The notes under the pieces are model-generated. The model searched no databases. It had not been told where the DNA came from and saw only the letters and a list, made by a program, of their open reading frames with translations. Shown piece by piece: positions 6,936 through 13,708 of a DNA stretch of 29,569 bases; the first letter of the stretch is position 1, and each line of letters opens with the position of its first letter. This DNA is from a virus, in IMG/VR virus record IMGVR_UViG_3300008339_000335, positions 1-29,569 of that record; one strand, 5' to 3'. Position numbers and translations under genes: made by a program.

Positions 6936-7318
6936 AACGAGCGCCACGCGAAAGCGATATATACAACGAGCTATCTAAATTTATGCGCCTAAAATACCCT
7001 ACGTTAATTTGGCGCTTCGACTTCAGCGCGGGAACGAAAATGAGTATCGGGCAAGCGCGGGTACATAAGGGCTTAAACCCGCATCGCGGCTACCCTGACT
7101 TATTTATATGCCGCCCGTCGAACGGTTACGCGGGGCTATTTATCGAAATTAAACAGCAAGGCGTTAAGGTCGCTAAATTAGACGGGTCGCCGTTGGCTAA
7201 CGAACACCTAGCCGAACAAGCGCAAATAATCGACCAGCTGAAGCGCGAGGGCTATTACGCTACGTTCGCCTGCGGGTTAATGGAATGCATTGAAATAATT
7301 GAAAAGTACTTACGATAA
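6932..7318 (+). CDS. VRR-NUC domain nuclease
   Basis: A 128-residue protein of the VRR-NUC branch of the PD-(D/E)XK nucleases, single-domain in phages and usually taken to act on branched DNA such as replication or recombination intermediates. Visible motifs are GYPDLFI with Pro55-Asp56 and LFIEIKQQG with Glu72 and Lys74, and a C-terminal helix (EQAQIIDQLKREGYYATFA) typical of the family, where Gln and the G-Y-x-A segment complete the site. Start ATG 6932 overlaps the previous gene by four bases. Length is usual for the phage form. Confidence 0.9.
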   Translation: MKRAPRESDIYNELSKFMRLKYPTLIWRFDFSAGTKMSIGQARVHKGLNPHRGYPDLFICRPSNGYAGLFIEIKQQGVKVAKLDGSPLANEHLAEQAQIIDQLKREGYYATFACGLMECIEIIEKYLR

Positions 7319-7344
7319 ACACTAAACACCAAACACAAAAACAC

Positions 7345-8745
7345 ATGAACACAAGACAAACACAACTATTCGAGCCAAAAATCGAAATAAAAAAAGTTAA
7401 TTCAGTTATAGGCTCAGGCTACGAGGTAAAAGTAGCCGAACTCGCTTTATTAGACGGAGTAGCATATCGAGCCGCAAGAAAGAATATGCAAAAGAACTCA
7501 GCTATTATTTGTGAGATTGACGGTAATTTTGCGGGCTTTTTTACTTACGAGGTTAACCACGTTGTAAAAGAGTTTTGCTTGCTTCAGTCGGCAATGTATC
7601 CCGAGTATAAAGATAAAACCATTTATTCGATGATGGTTTCTGAAATCATTAAACAAAATACCGATAACTATGTAATGATAATGACGGTATCTAAAAAGCA
7701 TGATTTAGAAAATCCAAAAGTTTTTACGGCTTTAGGCTTTAAGGTTAATTTAGAAAAGTCTGATTTCGTTTATATGTATTACGGTCAACCTGAACAAGTG
7801 CGTATAAAAAAACTTTGCCATATGGCTATGACTAATTTATGGCAATCAACTAGCGGCGAATGGTTAAAGATTAAAAGAGAATGGAACGAAAAAATTGAGC
7901 TTGCAGGTTTAAAGCATAAAATACCTAATCCAAAGTTTGCAAGCCGCGAGGGTTGCTGGCAGGGTAGCAGCGGAATGAGTAACGTAGTTTTGTCTAAACA
8001 GGTCGTTAAAGACGACGAAATTATAACTGATAAAGGCAAAGACCTTAACGGTAACGCAAGCGTATTAGACCCTGCATTGTGTGAAATAATAGTTAAAATG
8101 TTTATGCCAAAAAATGGAGTAAGGGTATATAATCCGTTTGGCGGCGGCGTTCAAATGGGTTTCGTAGCTGGGGGGTGCGGATATGAATATTTAGCCTCTG
8201 AAATTAGACAAAACCAATGCGACGCTAATAATGCCATTTGTCAAGATTTTTATAATGTTAAATGGGTAAAATCAGATAGTTCAAAATACTTACCTAAAAA
8301 CCCTGAAAAATTTGATTTAATATTTTCTTGCCCGCCATATTATAAAGTAGAAAAATATATTGATTACGACGGCAAATCGCCAAACGGAGAATTAAACACT
8401 TTGCCAACCTACGAGGAATTTAGAGATTTACTTTTCGAGGGTTATAAAAAAGCTATTTCAGTAATGAATGATAATACATTTTTTGTTGTAATGACGGGAG
8501 ATAGTAGAGATGCAAAAGGCGGTTATTATGGATGCGAAGCCGAACACGAATTATTTTTTAAAAGTCAAGGGCTGCATATTTATAATAGGATAGTTTATTT
8601 AGAAAGTGAATTTACGCGTCGTGCAACGGCTAAGAAAACATTAAATTCTAGAAAGTATCCGAAATGCGAACAAAAAGTATATGCGTTTTTTAAAGGCGAC
8701 CCTAATAAAATTAAAGACTTATTTCCAAACGTTGGGCGCTTATAA
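7345..8745 (+). CDS. GNAT-like domain fused to a DNA methyltransferase
   Basis: A 466-residue two-domain protein. Residues about 20-145 look like a GNAT acyltransferase: AIICEIDGNFAGFFTYEV strands, then the AMYPEYKDKTIYSMMVSEII segment in the position of the acyl-CoA loop and helix, and NPKVFTALGFKV at the end. Residues about 160-455 are an amino-methyltransferase: NPFGGG (263-268) at the SAM-binding site and SCPPY (328-332) at the catalytic site, followed by FFVVMTGDSRDAKGGYYG, a segment seen in ParB-associated phage methylases. Motif order is SAM site first. The target base is not readable. The fused acyltransferase recalls Mu Mom, a GNAT-fold enzyme that hypermodifies adenine, so it may add more than a methyl group; this is inference. 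The gene is AT-richer than its surroundings and overlaps the next gene by one base. Confidence 0.85.
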   Translation: MNTRQTQLFEPKIEIKKVNSVIGSGYEVKVAELALLDGVAYRAARKNMQKNSAIICEIDGNFAGFFTYEVNHVVKEFCLLQSAMYPEYKDKTIYSMMVSEIIKQNTDNYVMIMTVSKKHDLENPKVFTALGFKVNLEKSDFVYMYYGQPEQVRIKKLCHMAMTNLWQSTSGEWLKIKREWNEKIELAGLKHKIPNPKFASREGCWQGSSGMSNVVLSKQVVKDDEIITDKGKDLNGNASVLDPALCEIIVKMFMPKNGVRVYNPFGGGVQMGFVAGGCGYEYLASEIRQNQCDANNAICQDFYNVKWVKSDSSKYLPKNPEKFDLIFSCPPYYKVEKYIDYDGKSPNGELNTLPTYEEFRDLLFEGYKKAISVMNDNTFFVVMTGDSRDAKGGYYGCEAEHELFFKSQGLHIYNRIVYLESEFTRRATAKKTLNSRKYPKCEQKVYAFFKGDPNKIKDLFPNVGRL

Positions 8746-9539
8746 TGAAAACTTATTCTAATGTAATTTCATTAACTAAAAATGCGCGCGGTATTTATTC
8801 AATAGACCCTACGGCTGGCTGTTCTTCAGGAACCAAAAACAATAAGCTAGGATGTTATAATGATTGTTACGCCGCGCGCATTGCTAAAATTTACGGCTAT
8901 AATTTTAGCAAAACAGTTATAAAGAATTTTACAAGCCAAAAGCATTTACATAAAATCAAAAGAGAAATAAATAAAATTAATATGCCTTTTATTCGTATGG
9001 GTACAATGGGCGACCCGTCCGAAGACTGGGAGCATACTATATCGATATGCGAAAAGCTGCAAAATAATATCCAGTTAGATATGTTTAAAGATGATAGTCG
9101 AAAAGAAATAGTTATAATAACTAAACATTGGGCTGTTTTAAGTTACGAACAACTTAAAAGAATATCAAAACTAAAAATATGTATTAATACTTCCGTTTCT
9201 GCAATAGACGAAAAAAGACAACTAGATTTATGTTTAAACGAATACGAACGAATTAAACCCTATTGTAAATCAATTTTAAGGTTAGTTTCATTCGATTTTA
9301 ACACTAATTCAAATGAAGGTAAAATATATTCAGAAATACAGGCGCAAATTTTTAGTAAGTATGAAGTTTTGGATACGGTTTTTAGAAGCTCTAAAAATAA
9401 CCAGCTAGTAAAAAACGGCATAATAAATATCCATAAAACAAAATTTTTAGGTAAAAAAACATATGTATCAAAGTTTAATAAAAAAACCTATTTTGGTAAT
9501 TGTAAAAACTGTTTGGAAATGTGCGGAGTAAATATGTAA
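8745..9539 (+). CDS. Cysteine-cluster protein, radical-SAM-like, partner of the GNAT-methyltransferase
   Basis: A 264-residue protein with two Cys clusters: Cys26, Cys37 and Cys41 (AGCSSG and LGCYNDCYAARIA) and Cys253, Cys256 and Cys260 (NCKNCLEMC). The GCxNDCYA phrase followed by a basic helix resembles phage radical-SAM-like proteins of the DUF5131 (Gp37/Gp68) and GP88 type, as does the central RMGTMGDPSEDW strand and the KICINTSVSA strand. The classical CxxxCxxC motif is absent, so Fe-S/SAM chemistry is only probable. The start overlaps the stop of the methyltransferase fusion (TAATG), and both share AT-rich codon use, so they probably entered as a unit and act in one pathway. It is followed by a structured RNA, not by another gene. 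Confidence 0.7.
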   Translation: MKTYSNVISLTKNARGIYSIDPTAGCSSGTKNNKLGCYNDCYAARIAKIYGYNFSKTVIKNFTSQKHLHKIKREINKINMPFIRMGTMGDPSEDWEHTISICEKLQNNIQLDMFKDDSRKEIVIITKHWAVLSYEQLKRISKLKICINTSVSAIDEKRQLDLCLNEYERIKPYCKSILRLVSFDFNTNSNEGKIYSEIQAQIFSKYEVLDTVFRSSKNNQLVKNGIINIHKTKFLGKKTYVSKFNKKTYFGNCKNCLEMCGVNM

Positions 9540-9556
9540 ATTTTGTATCTTTAAGC

Positions 9557-9672
9557 GTTCAGAGGTCGAAGCCTGAATATAGCTTTAAAAATTTTAAAGC
9601 CCTTTGGGGGCTGCGAGGGTGTAGGTAATAGCACGCCCGCTTCGACCGCAGCCGCTAAAGGGCAATTTTTTT
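9557..9672 (+). ncRNA. Structured noncoding RNA with pseudoknot and terminator-like end
   Basis: This gene-free stretch has several exact helices. A: GGTCGAAGC (9564-9572) with GCTTCGACC (9639-9647). Hairpin 1: 9582-9600, a perfect GCTTTAA stem. D: GCCCTTT (9599-9605) with AAAGGGC (9657-9663). B: GGCTGC (9609-9614) with GCAGCC (9648-9653). C: GGGTGT (9617-9622) with ACGCCC (9633-9638). A and B/D cross, so the fold is a pseudoknot or two alternative states. D is followed by AA and T7 (9666-9672), as in an intrinsic terminator. TATCTTTA at 9546-9553 could be a weak -7 box. The initiator's ATG follows three bases after the T-run. It could be a free RNA or a leader switch for that gene. I cannot match it to a known class. 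Confidence 0.7.
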
Positions 9673-9675
9673 ATA

Positions 9676-10365
9676 ATGTTTAATTACTTTAATGGGTATT
9701 GGAATTGGGCTTTGGAAAACCCCGAGCATAATAACCCGACCTCGACCGCTATTTATTTTTATATTGTTTCGGTAGCTAATCAATTAGGCTGGAAGTCTGA
9801 ATTTAGCCTTTCTTCAACTCAGGTTATGAACGGCTGCGGAATAGCCAACTATAAAACCTATAAAAAGCATTTCGATATTTTGGTTGAAAACGGGCTTATT
9901 AACGTAGTTCGTCAATCTAAAAATCAATACATGGCTAATATAATTGCTCTAGTAAATTTTACCGAAGCACTACCAAAGCAAAGCAAAAGCACTACCGAAG
10001 CATTACCGAAGCAAGCCCAAAGCACCGCCCATATACATAAGACTATAAAGACTATAAAGACTTATAAGAGTATAGAAGAAATAAAGGGCAGGGATTTTTT
10101 TAAAGACCAACAAATAAACGCCCTATTTATTCAATTCCTATCTGAGCGAATAGCGCGTAAAAAATACCCTACCGAAAACGCTATACAGCTACTAATAAAA
10201 AAAATGCGTGAGCTTTATAAAAGCAAAGAGCAAGCCGTCGAGGGTTTAGAAACTGCGATAGCTAACGGGTGGAGCGGTTTATTTGAAGTTAAAAACAACG
10301 CCTCTAAACAACCGCAAACCGCGCCAACGCTTACGCGAGCCTCGAGGGGCGTTAAAATGGAATAA
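9676..10365 (+). CDS. Replication initiator / helix-turn-helix replisome organiser
   Basis: A 229-residue protein. Residues 1-95 form the winged-helix domain of Bacteroidota phage replication proteins: YWNWALENPEHNNPTSTAIY, then LGWKSEFSLSSTQVM and the NYKTYKKHFDILVENGLI helix-turn-helix with the wing ending at NQYMANIIAL. Residues 97-125 are a linker holding an 11-residue repeat (EALPKQSKSTT and EALPKQAQSTA). Residues about 140-210 form a helical C-terminal domain (DnaD-like position), ending with a basic tail. Such proteins bind the origin and load the helicase, here the DnaB gene 385 bases downstream. Its own coding sequence contains the probable origin. The start lies four bases after a T7 run with no ribosome-binding site visible. 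Confidence 0.87.
   Translation: MFNYFNGYWNWALENPEHNNPTSTAIYFYIVSVANQLGWKSEFSLSSTQVMNGCGIANYKTYKKHFDILVENGLINVVRQSKNQYMANIIALVNFTEALPKQSKSTTEALPKQAQSTAHIHKTIKTIKTYKSIEEIKGRDFFKDQQINALFIQFLSERIARKKYPTENAIQLLIKKMRELYKSKEQAVEGLETAIANGWSGLFEVKNNASKQPQTAPTLTRASRGVKME
9961..10076. other. Probable replication origin: iterons and AT-rich unwinding repeats inside the initiator gene
   Basis: Six 9-base units start exactly every 11 bases: ACCGAAGCA at 9961, 9994 and 10005, ACCAAAGCA at 9972, GCAAAAGCA at 9983 and CCCAAAGCA at 10016. About 17 bases later come four AT-rich 9-base repeats: GACTATAAA at 10041 and 10050, GACTTATAA at 10059 and GAGTATAGA at 10068. Iterons phased by about one helical turn beside an AT-rich repeat, inside the initiator gene, are the plan of the lambda origin within gene O. 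The role is inferred from this plan. Confidence 0.7.
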
Positions 10366-10376
10366 AAAAAAGTAAA

Positions 10377-10442
10377 TTATTTTTGTTTAGGTATTGCGCA
10401 TTCAAAATAAAGTTGTATATTTGCATAGTTAAACATTTAAAC
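10377..10442 (+). promoter_or_regulatory. Promoter with operator-like repeat (copy B of the duplicated 67-bp element)
   Basis: TTG at 10394-10396 and TATATTTG at 10416-10423 are 19 bases apart, exactly as in copy A at 3255-3321. The ATTTTTG ... CAAAAT inverted repeat around the -33 region and the AAACATTTAAAC leader (10431-10442) are also kept. Offsets between copies are constant at 7122 bases through the leader, so the element is duplicated and not convergent chance. Confidence 0.8.
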
Positions 10443-10451
10443 ACTTACACA

Positions 10452-10703
10452 ATGAAAAAATGTACACAAATTGAAGAAATCAACTCAGGTGATGTTGTTC
10501 TTCGCAGTAATGGATTAAAAGCAAAACCATCAGAAATTGAAGTATTATCTATTGAAGTTAGTGGTACTTATGCTTTGATGACTTGGAAATGGAAAAATTC
10601 AACTAAGCACTATTATTCAACTGATTTTAGAAAATCGACCAATATAGCCGATTATGGTTTTTGGCATGATTTAACTACACAGCAATGGGAGTTAAAAAAT
10701 TAA
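10452..10703 (+). CDS. Small protein behind the second promoter copy
   Basis: An 83-residue protein (MKKCTQIEEINSGDVVLRSN...) with alternating strands, perhaps a small beta-barrel; unrecognised. I start it at ATG 10452 and not at the upstream in-frame ATG at 10383, because the latter lies within the promoter element, and because the start then sits ten bases after the AAACATTTAAAC leader as in the 3331 gene. Its AT-rich codon use contrasts with the helicase gene and matches the 3331 gene. A GC hairpin follows. The two small genes could be co-regulated, since their promoters and operators are duplicates. Confidence 0.75.
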   Translation: MKKCTQIEEINSGDVVLRSNGLKAKPSEIEVLSIEVSGTYALMTWKWKNSTKHYYSTDFRKSTNIADYGFWHDLTTQQWELKN

Positions 10704-10722
10704 AAGGAATAAAACACAAACG

Positions 10723-10738
10723 GGGGCTTAACAGCCCC
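10723..10738 (+). terminator. GC hairpin before the helicase gene
   Basis: GGGGC (10723-10727), loop TTAACA, GCCCC (10734-10738), then AACTTT. A weak terminator or attenuator between the small gene and the helicase gene, whose ATG follows 12 bases later. It has the same TTAA-loop style as the other intergenic hairpins. Confidence 0.5.
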
Positions 10739-10749
10739 AACTTTACCAC

Positions 10750-12126
10750 ATGAAACCGCTCCCGAAAATAGAACAAGCCCTAATTTATATTTCGCTTTTA
10801 AACGACGATACGTGGCGCGAAATTATACCGCAGCTATCCGAACACCACTTTAAGGACGAACTAGCGTTAAAATGCTTTAAAACGATTAAAAACATAATAG
10901 CAGATAACAAGCAACCAACACTAATAACGTTAGCGCAATTCGGGCGCTTAGAAAAAACATTTACAGGCTCAGACCTTTCAAATATCGCAAGCTGGGGCGA
11001 CGAATTTTATTTTAACCAGCCCGTTAATGATTATATAGCAATTCTAAAGGACGAACATATTAAGCGCCAAATAAGCTCCGTTATGGTCGAAGCCTCTCTA
11101 GAGTTTAGCGGCTTACGCGGCGGCGCTCAAACGGCAGCCGAAATAATTAAACGCCTTAACACGTTACTCGAGGACGGCGCTAGTAATGATAACATGCTCG
11201 ACACGTTAACCCTAGCGCACGAAGAACGGCAAGCCTATTACCGCCGCGCCGAACTGCATTTAAGCGGTAAAACAAGCGGGTTAAATACAGGGTTAAGCGC
11301 CTTAAATAGGTTTACGGGCGGCTTTCACCCCGAGTTAATTATACTAGCGGGGCGCCCCTCTATGGGAAAAACAGCGCTTGCGTTATATCACGCCTGCAAC
11401 TTTAACGAGCCGGGTATATACTTTAACCTCGAAATGAATAAAAGCCAGCTATGCCAGCGCTTAATATTGCAGCATTCAAATGAAAAGATTAACAGCGCAC
11501 GGCTACGCGACGGCAATTTAACGCAGCCCGAATTACACGCATTCGAAACTACGATAGGCACGGTCGAAAATTTGCCCTTTCTTATTTACGACAAACCGCG
11601 CTGCGGCGTACATGAAGCAATAAGAGTTATGCGCCGCGAAGCCCGCAAGGGTAATTGTAAATGGGTTATAATCGACTATTTGCAGTTAATGACGATAGAG
11701 GGCTTCAGAGGCGGCAACCGCGAGGCTGAAGTAGCCGAAATAAGCCGAACGCTAAAAGCCGCGCAAAAGGAATTAAACATACCTCTTATAGCCCTTGCGC
11801 AGCTATCGCGTCAAGTTGAGCAGCGAGCGGATAAACGCCCTATACTTTCGGACTTGCGCGAAAGCGGCTCAATAGAACAGGACGCCGACACGGTTATATT
11901 TATTTACCGCCCCGAATACTACGCGCTAAACGACGAACTCGGTAAGCCGTATAGCTCCGACGTTTTTTACCTATTCGAGAAACACCGTCAAGGCTCGACG
12001 GGCGAGGTACGTTTTAAGCATAATAGCACGATAACCAGCTTTAGCGATATTGCAACTAGCGGAGGCAGCACCTTTTTACCTTTGCCTATAAACACTAACT
12101 TTGACGAAGAACTAACGCCCTTTTAA
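10750..12126 (+). CDS. dnaB: Replicative DNA helicase, DnaB family
   Basis: A 458-residue hexameric 5'-3' helicase of full family length. Residues 1-115 are the N-terminal DnaB collar (EQALIYISLLNDD, HHFKDELALKCF, then DYIAILKDEHIKRQ), followed by a linker and the RecA-like motor. Walker A is GRPSMGKTA (201-209), then the FNLEMNKSQL strand, Walker B VIIDYLQL (306-313), LIALAQLSRQVEQR (347-359), and the SDLRESGSIEQDAD loop (367-380) with YRPEYY. All expected motifs are intact. It would be loaded by the initiator encoded at 9676 and unwind from the origin in that gene. Confidence 0.97.
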   Translation: MKPLPKIEQALIYISLLNDDTWREIIPQLSEHHFKDELALKCFKTIKNIIADNKQPTLITLAQFGRLEKTFTGSDLSNIASWGDEFYFNQPVNDYIAILKDEHIKRQISSVMVEASLEFSGLRGGAQTAAEIIKRLNTLLEDGASNDNMLDTLTLAHEERQAYYRRAELHLSGKTSGLNTGLSALNRFTGGFHPELIILAGRPSMGKTALALYHACNFNEPGIYFNLEMNKSQLCQRLILQHSNEKINSARLRDGNLTQPELHAFETTIGTVENLPFLIYDKPRCGVHEAIRVMRREARKGNCKWVIIDYLQLMTIEGFRGGNREAEVAEISRTLKAAQKELNIPLIALAQLSRQVEQRADKRPILSDLRESGSIEQDADTVIFIYRPEYYALNDELGKPYSSDVFYLFEKHRQGSTGEVRFKHNSTITSFSDIATSGGSTFLPLPINTNFDEELTPF

Positions 12127-12127
12127 A

Positions 12128-12232
12128 ATGGAAGTAAAAACGTTTATAATGATGGCTTTTATAATAATCATTACCGCCCTAACATGGGCTTATATAATTG
12201 ATAAGCACCATAACGACAAAGGCGGAGCATAA
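12128..12232 (+). CDS. Small single-pass membrane protein
   Basis: A 34-residue open frame whose ATG lies one base after the helicase stop. Residues about 6-24 are a hydrophobic helix (FIMMAFIIIITALTWAYII), with the positively charged end HKK-like (DKHHNDKGG) after it. Such tiny membrane peptides are frequent in phages and can act on host membranes or lysis. The start-stop spacing supports translation; function unknown. Confidence 0.55.
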   Translation: MEVKTFIMMAFIIIITALTWAYIIDKHHNDKGGA

Positions 12233-12304
12233 CGGTATCGGGCTTGGCGAAGAAGCCGAAACGAAAAGTTAAATCGAAGTACAAAACTTAAAAATTAGAA
12301 CAAT

Positions 12305-12400
12305 ATGTCAAATGAAGAACAAAACGGCTTTTTTGCCAAACCCGTGTTAGCAGTAGTGCCATTTCTCGAATTAAAACAAAACTTCTGGGAGGAGTTATAA
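12305..12400 (+). CDS. Very small peptide gene, uncertain
   Basis: A 31-residue frame (MSNEEQNGFFAKPVLAVVP...) ending before a GGAGGAG sequence and 16 bases ahead of the DGQHR gene. An ATA/AACAAT-type A-rich leader precedes it. Hydrophobic stretch FFAKPVLAVVPFL is short of a membrane helix. The length and lack of a known relative make it only a candidate. The bases 12233-12304 show nothing else clear. Confidence 0.4.
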   Translation: MSNEEQNGFFAKPVLAVVPFLELKQNFWEEL

Positions 12401-12416
12401 AACCCGATAAAATCAA

Positions 12417-13172
12417 ATGAAAAATTGCAAAGTAGAACCAATGGTGAAGCACAGTAACCAAGTTCACACAACAACCGATTACTTTCTATTTAAACCAATA
12501 GAAGGCAACAGAAACTTAAACCTTTTGCACCTTAACCGACTGCGAAAGTCAATGTCTGAAAAGTATTTATTTACCACAATTTTGGTAAATGAAAACTATG
12601 AAATCATTGATGGACAGCACCGCTTTGAAGTTATCAGAGTACTTGGACTGCCATTGCATTACATTATTTGTGAAAACTACGGATTGCCGGAAGTACAAAT
12701 TTTAAATCAAAATTCAAAAACTTGGAATTCAGATGACTATCTTGAAGGCTATTGCAAACTTGGTTACAATGAATATTTAAAATATAGGCAATTTAAAGAA
12801 ACTTATGATTTCGGTCATAGTGAATGCCAAATGTTATTAACCGGAGTACAGCAAGGTAGTGGTAAAAGAGCAAGTAATGCATCAACATTTTTTTCAGGTG
12901 AATTTAAAATATTGGATTATGATAATGCGTGTTCTATTGCAGATAAAATTCTTCTTATATCACCATATTATGAAGGCATCAAAAGAAAAACTTTTATTGT
13001 TGCAATGGTTCAATTATTAAAAAATCCAAATTTTGAATTTACTGAATTTTTACAAAGATTGAAACTACAACCTACTGCTTTAATTGATTGTGTAAATAAT
13101 TATCAATATATTTCATTAATTGAGGAAATATACAACTATCGCAGGCGTGAAAAGGTTAATCTTAGGTACTAA
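12417..13172 (+). CDS. DGQHR/ParB-sulfiredoxin-like protein
   Basis: A 251-residue protein. Residues about 20-85 fit the ParB/sulfiredoxin nuclease-or-NTP-binding fold: FLFKPIEGNRNLN, LHLNRLRKSM, then IIDGQHRFEVIRVLGLPLHY with the DGQHR motif at 65-69 and the usual LGLP loop after it. The rest is helical with no clear domain. The motif also names DndB-type DGQHR proteins, which regulate DNA phosphorothioation, but ParB-like proteins in phages have many roles. Strongly AT-rich codon use, unlike the helicase before and the genes after, marks it as an inserted cargo gene. The ATG at 12417 and one at 12441 are both possible starts. Confidence 0.8.
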   Translation: MKNCKVEPMVKHSNQVHTTTDYFLFKPIEGNRNLNLLHLNRLRKSMSEKYLFTTILVNENYEIIDGQHRFEVIRVLGLPLHYIICENYGLPEVQILNQNSKTWNSDDYLEGYCKLGYNEYLKYRQFKETYDFGHSECQMLLTGVQQGSGKRASNASTFFSGEFKILDYDNACSIADKILLISPYYEGIKRKTFIVAMVQLLKNPNFEFTEFLQRLKLQPTALIDCVNNYQYISLIEEIYNYRRREKVNLRY

Positions 13173-13256
13173 AATTATGGTGGTTTGTCAGTCGGCTTCC
13201 GGGTCGGCTGGCATTACTGCTAACTACCTAACAGCCGCTAATTAATCGCGCATAAC

Positions 13257-13496
13257 ATGACAACCGAACAGCGTATAATTGAATACATGACAAATTACGA
13301 GCCGCAGCCAGTAGCGATTAAAGACGGCGAAAAAACCTATTTTAACGCCCTTACAACGCATAAAAGCTATTCGATATACCTAACTAGCGCCAAACGAAAT
13401 ACAAGCGTTTATAGAGCCTATTTACGCCTATGTTTCGACTGGCTTAAAACGCTTAAAAAAAACGGCGTTGAATTGTGTTACATAATCAAAAATTAA
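13257..13496 (+). CDS. Unknown small protein
   Basis: A 79-residue soluble protein, unrecognised, with a basic C-terminal half (SAKRNTSVYRAYLRLCFDWLKTLKKNG) split over helices. Its codon use returns to the phage norm. The 84 bases before it (13173-13256) contain two direct copies of TCGGCT and no promoter. The following gene starts 14 bases after its stop, with a -7 box overlapping the gap. Confidence 0.65.
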   Translation: MTTEQRIIEYMTNYEPQPVAIKDGEKTYFNALTTHKSYSIYLTSAKRNTSVYRAYLRLCFDWLKTLKKNGVELCYIIKN

Positions 13497-13497
13497 C

Positions 13498-13505
13498 TAT
13501 ATTTG
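13498..13505 (+). promoter_or_regulatory. Bacteroidota -7 box (TATATTTG) five bases before a start codon
   Basis: TATATTTG matches TAnnTTTG exactly and lies right after the stop of the previous gene. The next ATG (13511) follows after five bases, so the mRNA probably begins at or close to the start codon. A TTG at 13473-13475 is 22 bases upstream, slightly too far for an ideal -33 box. Confidence 0.6.
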
Positions 13506-13510
13506 CAGCG

Positions 13511-13708
13511 ATGCAACCGAAGAAAAAGGATAACCGAGGCGGCGCACGCAAGGGTGCAGGGGCTAAACCGCTCTATAATGAGCCTACGGTTAATATAACC
13601 TTTCGTGTACCCGTTTCGCACCGCGCTACGATACGGCGCATGGTTTACGATTATATGGACGGCGTTAAGATAGCGCGAGTAAAACACGACCCCGAGTATG
13701 GATGCTAA
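13511..13708 (+). CDS. Small basic DNA-binding-like protein
   Basis: A 65-residue protein. The opening MQPKKKDNRGGARKGAGAKP has the glycine-arginine pattern of many small phage DNA-binding proteins (RGGARKGAGRKP-type), followed by TVNITFRVP, as in a ribbon-helix-helix strand, and a basic helix. I start it at 13511, because an upstream in-frame ATG (13475) precedes the promoter box. It heads the block that leads to the terminase genes, so a regulator of late genes is possible; this is inferred from position. Overlaps the next gene by 11 bases. Confidence 0.65.
   Translation: MQPKKKDNRGGARKGAGAKPLYNEPTVNITFRVPVSHRATIRRMVYDYMDGVKIARVKHDPEYGC

Noticed and set aside
9557-9672. HDV-like ribozyme as identity of the structured RNA
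   Set aside because: The crossing of helix A with B/D recalls the HDV fold, but P4 and the catalytic C region cannot be placed and helix A has nine base pairs; kept only as an unnamed pseudoknot.
12237-12258. Hairpin GGCTT...AAGCC after the helicase gene
   Set aside because: Stem of only five pairs with a seven-base loop and no T-run; too weak to list as a terminator.
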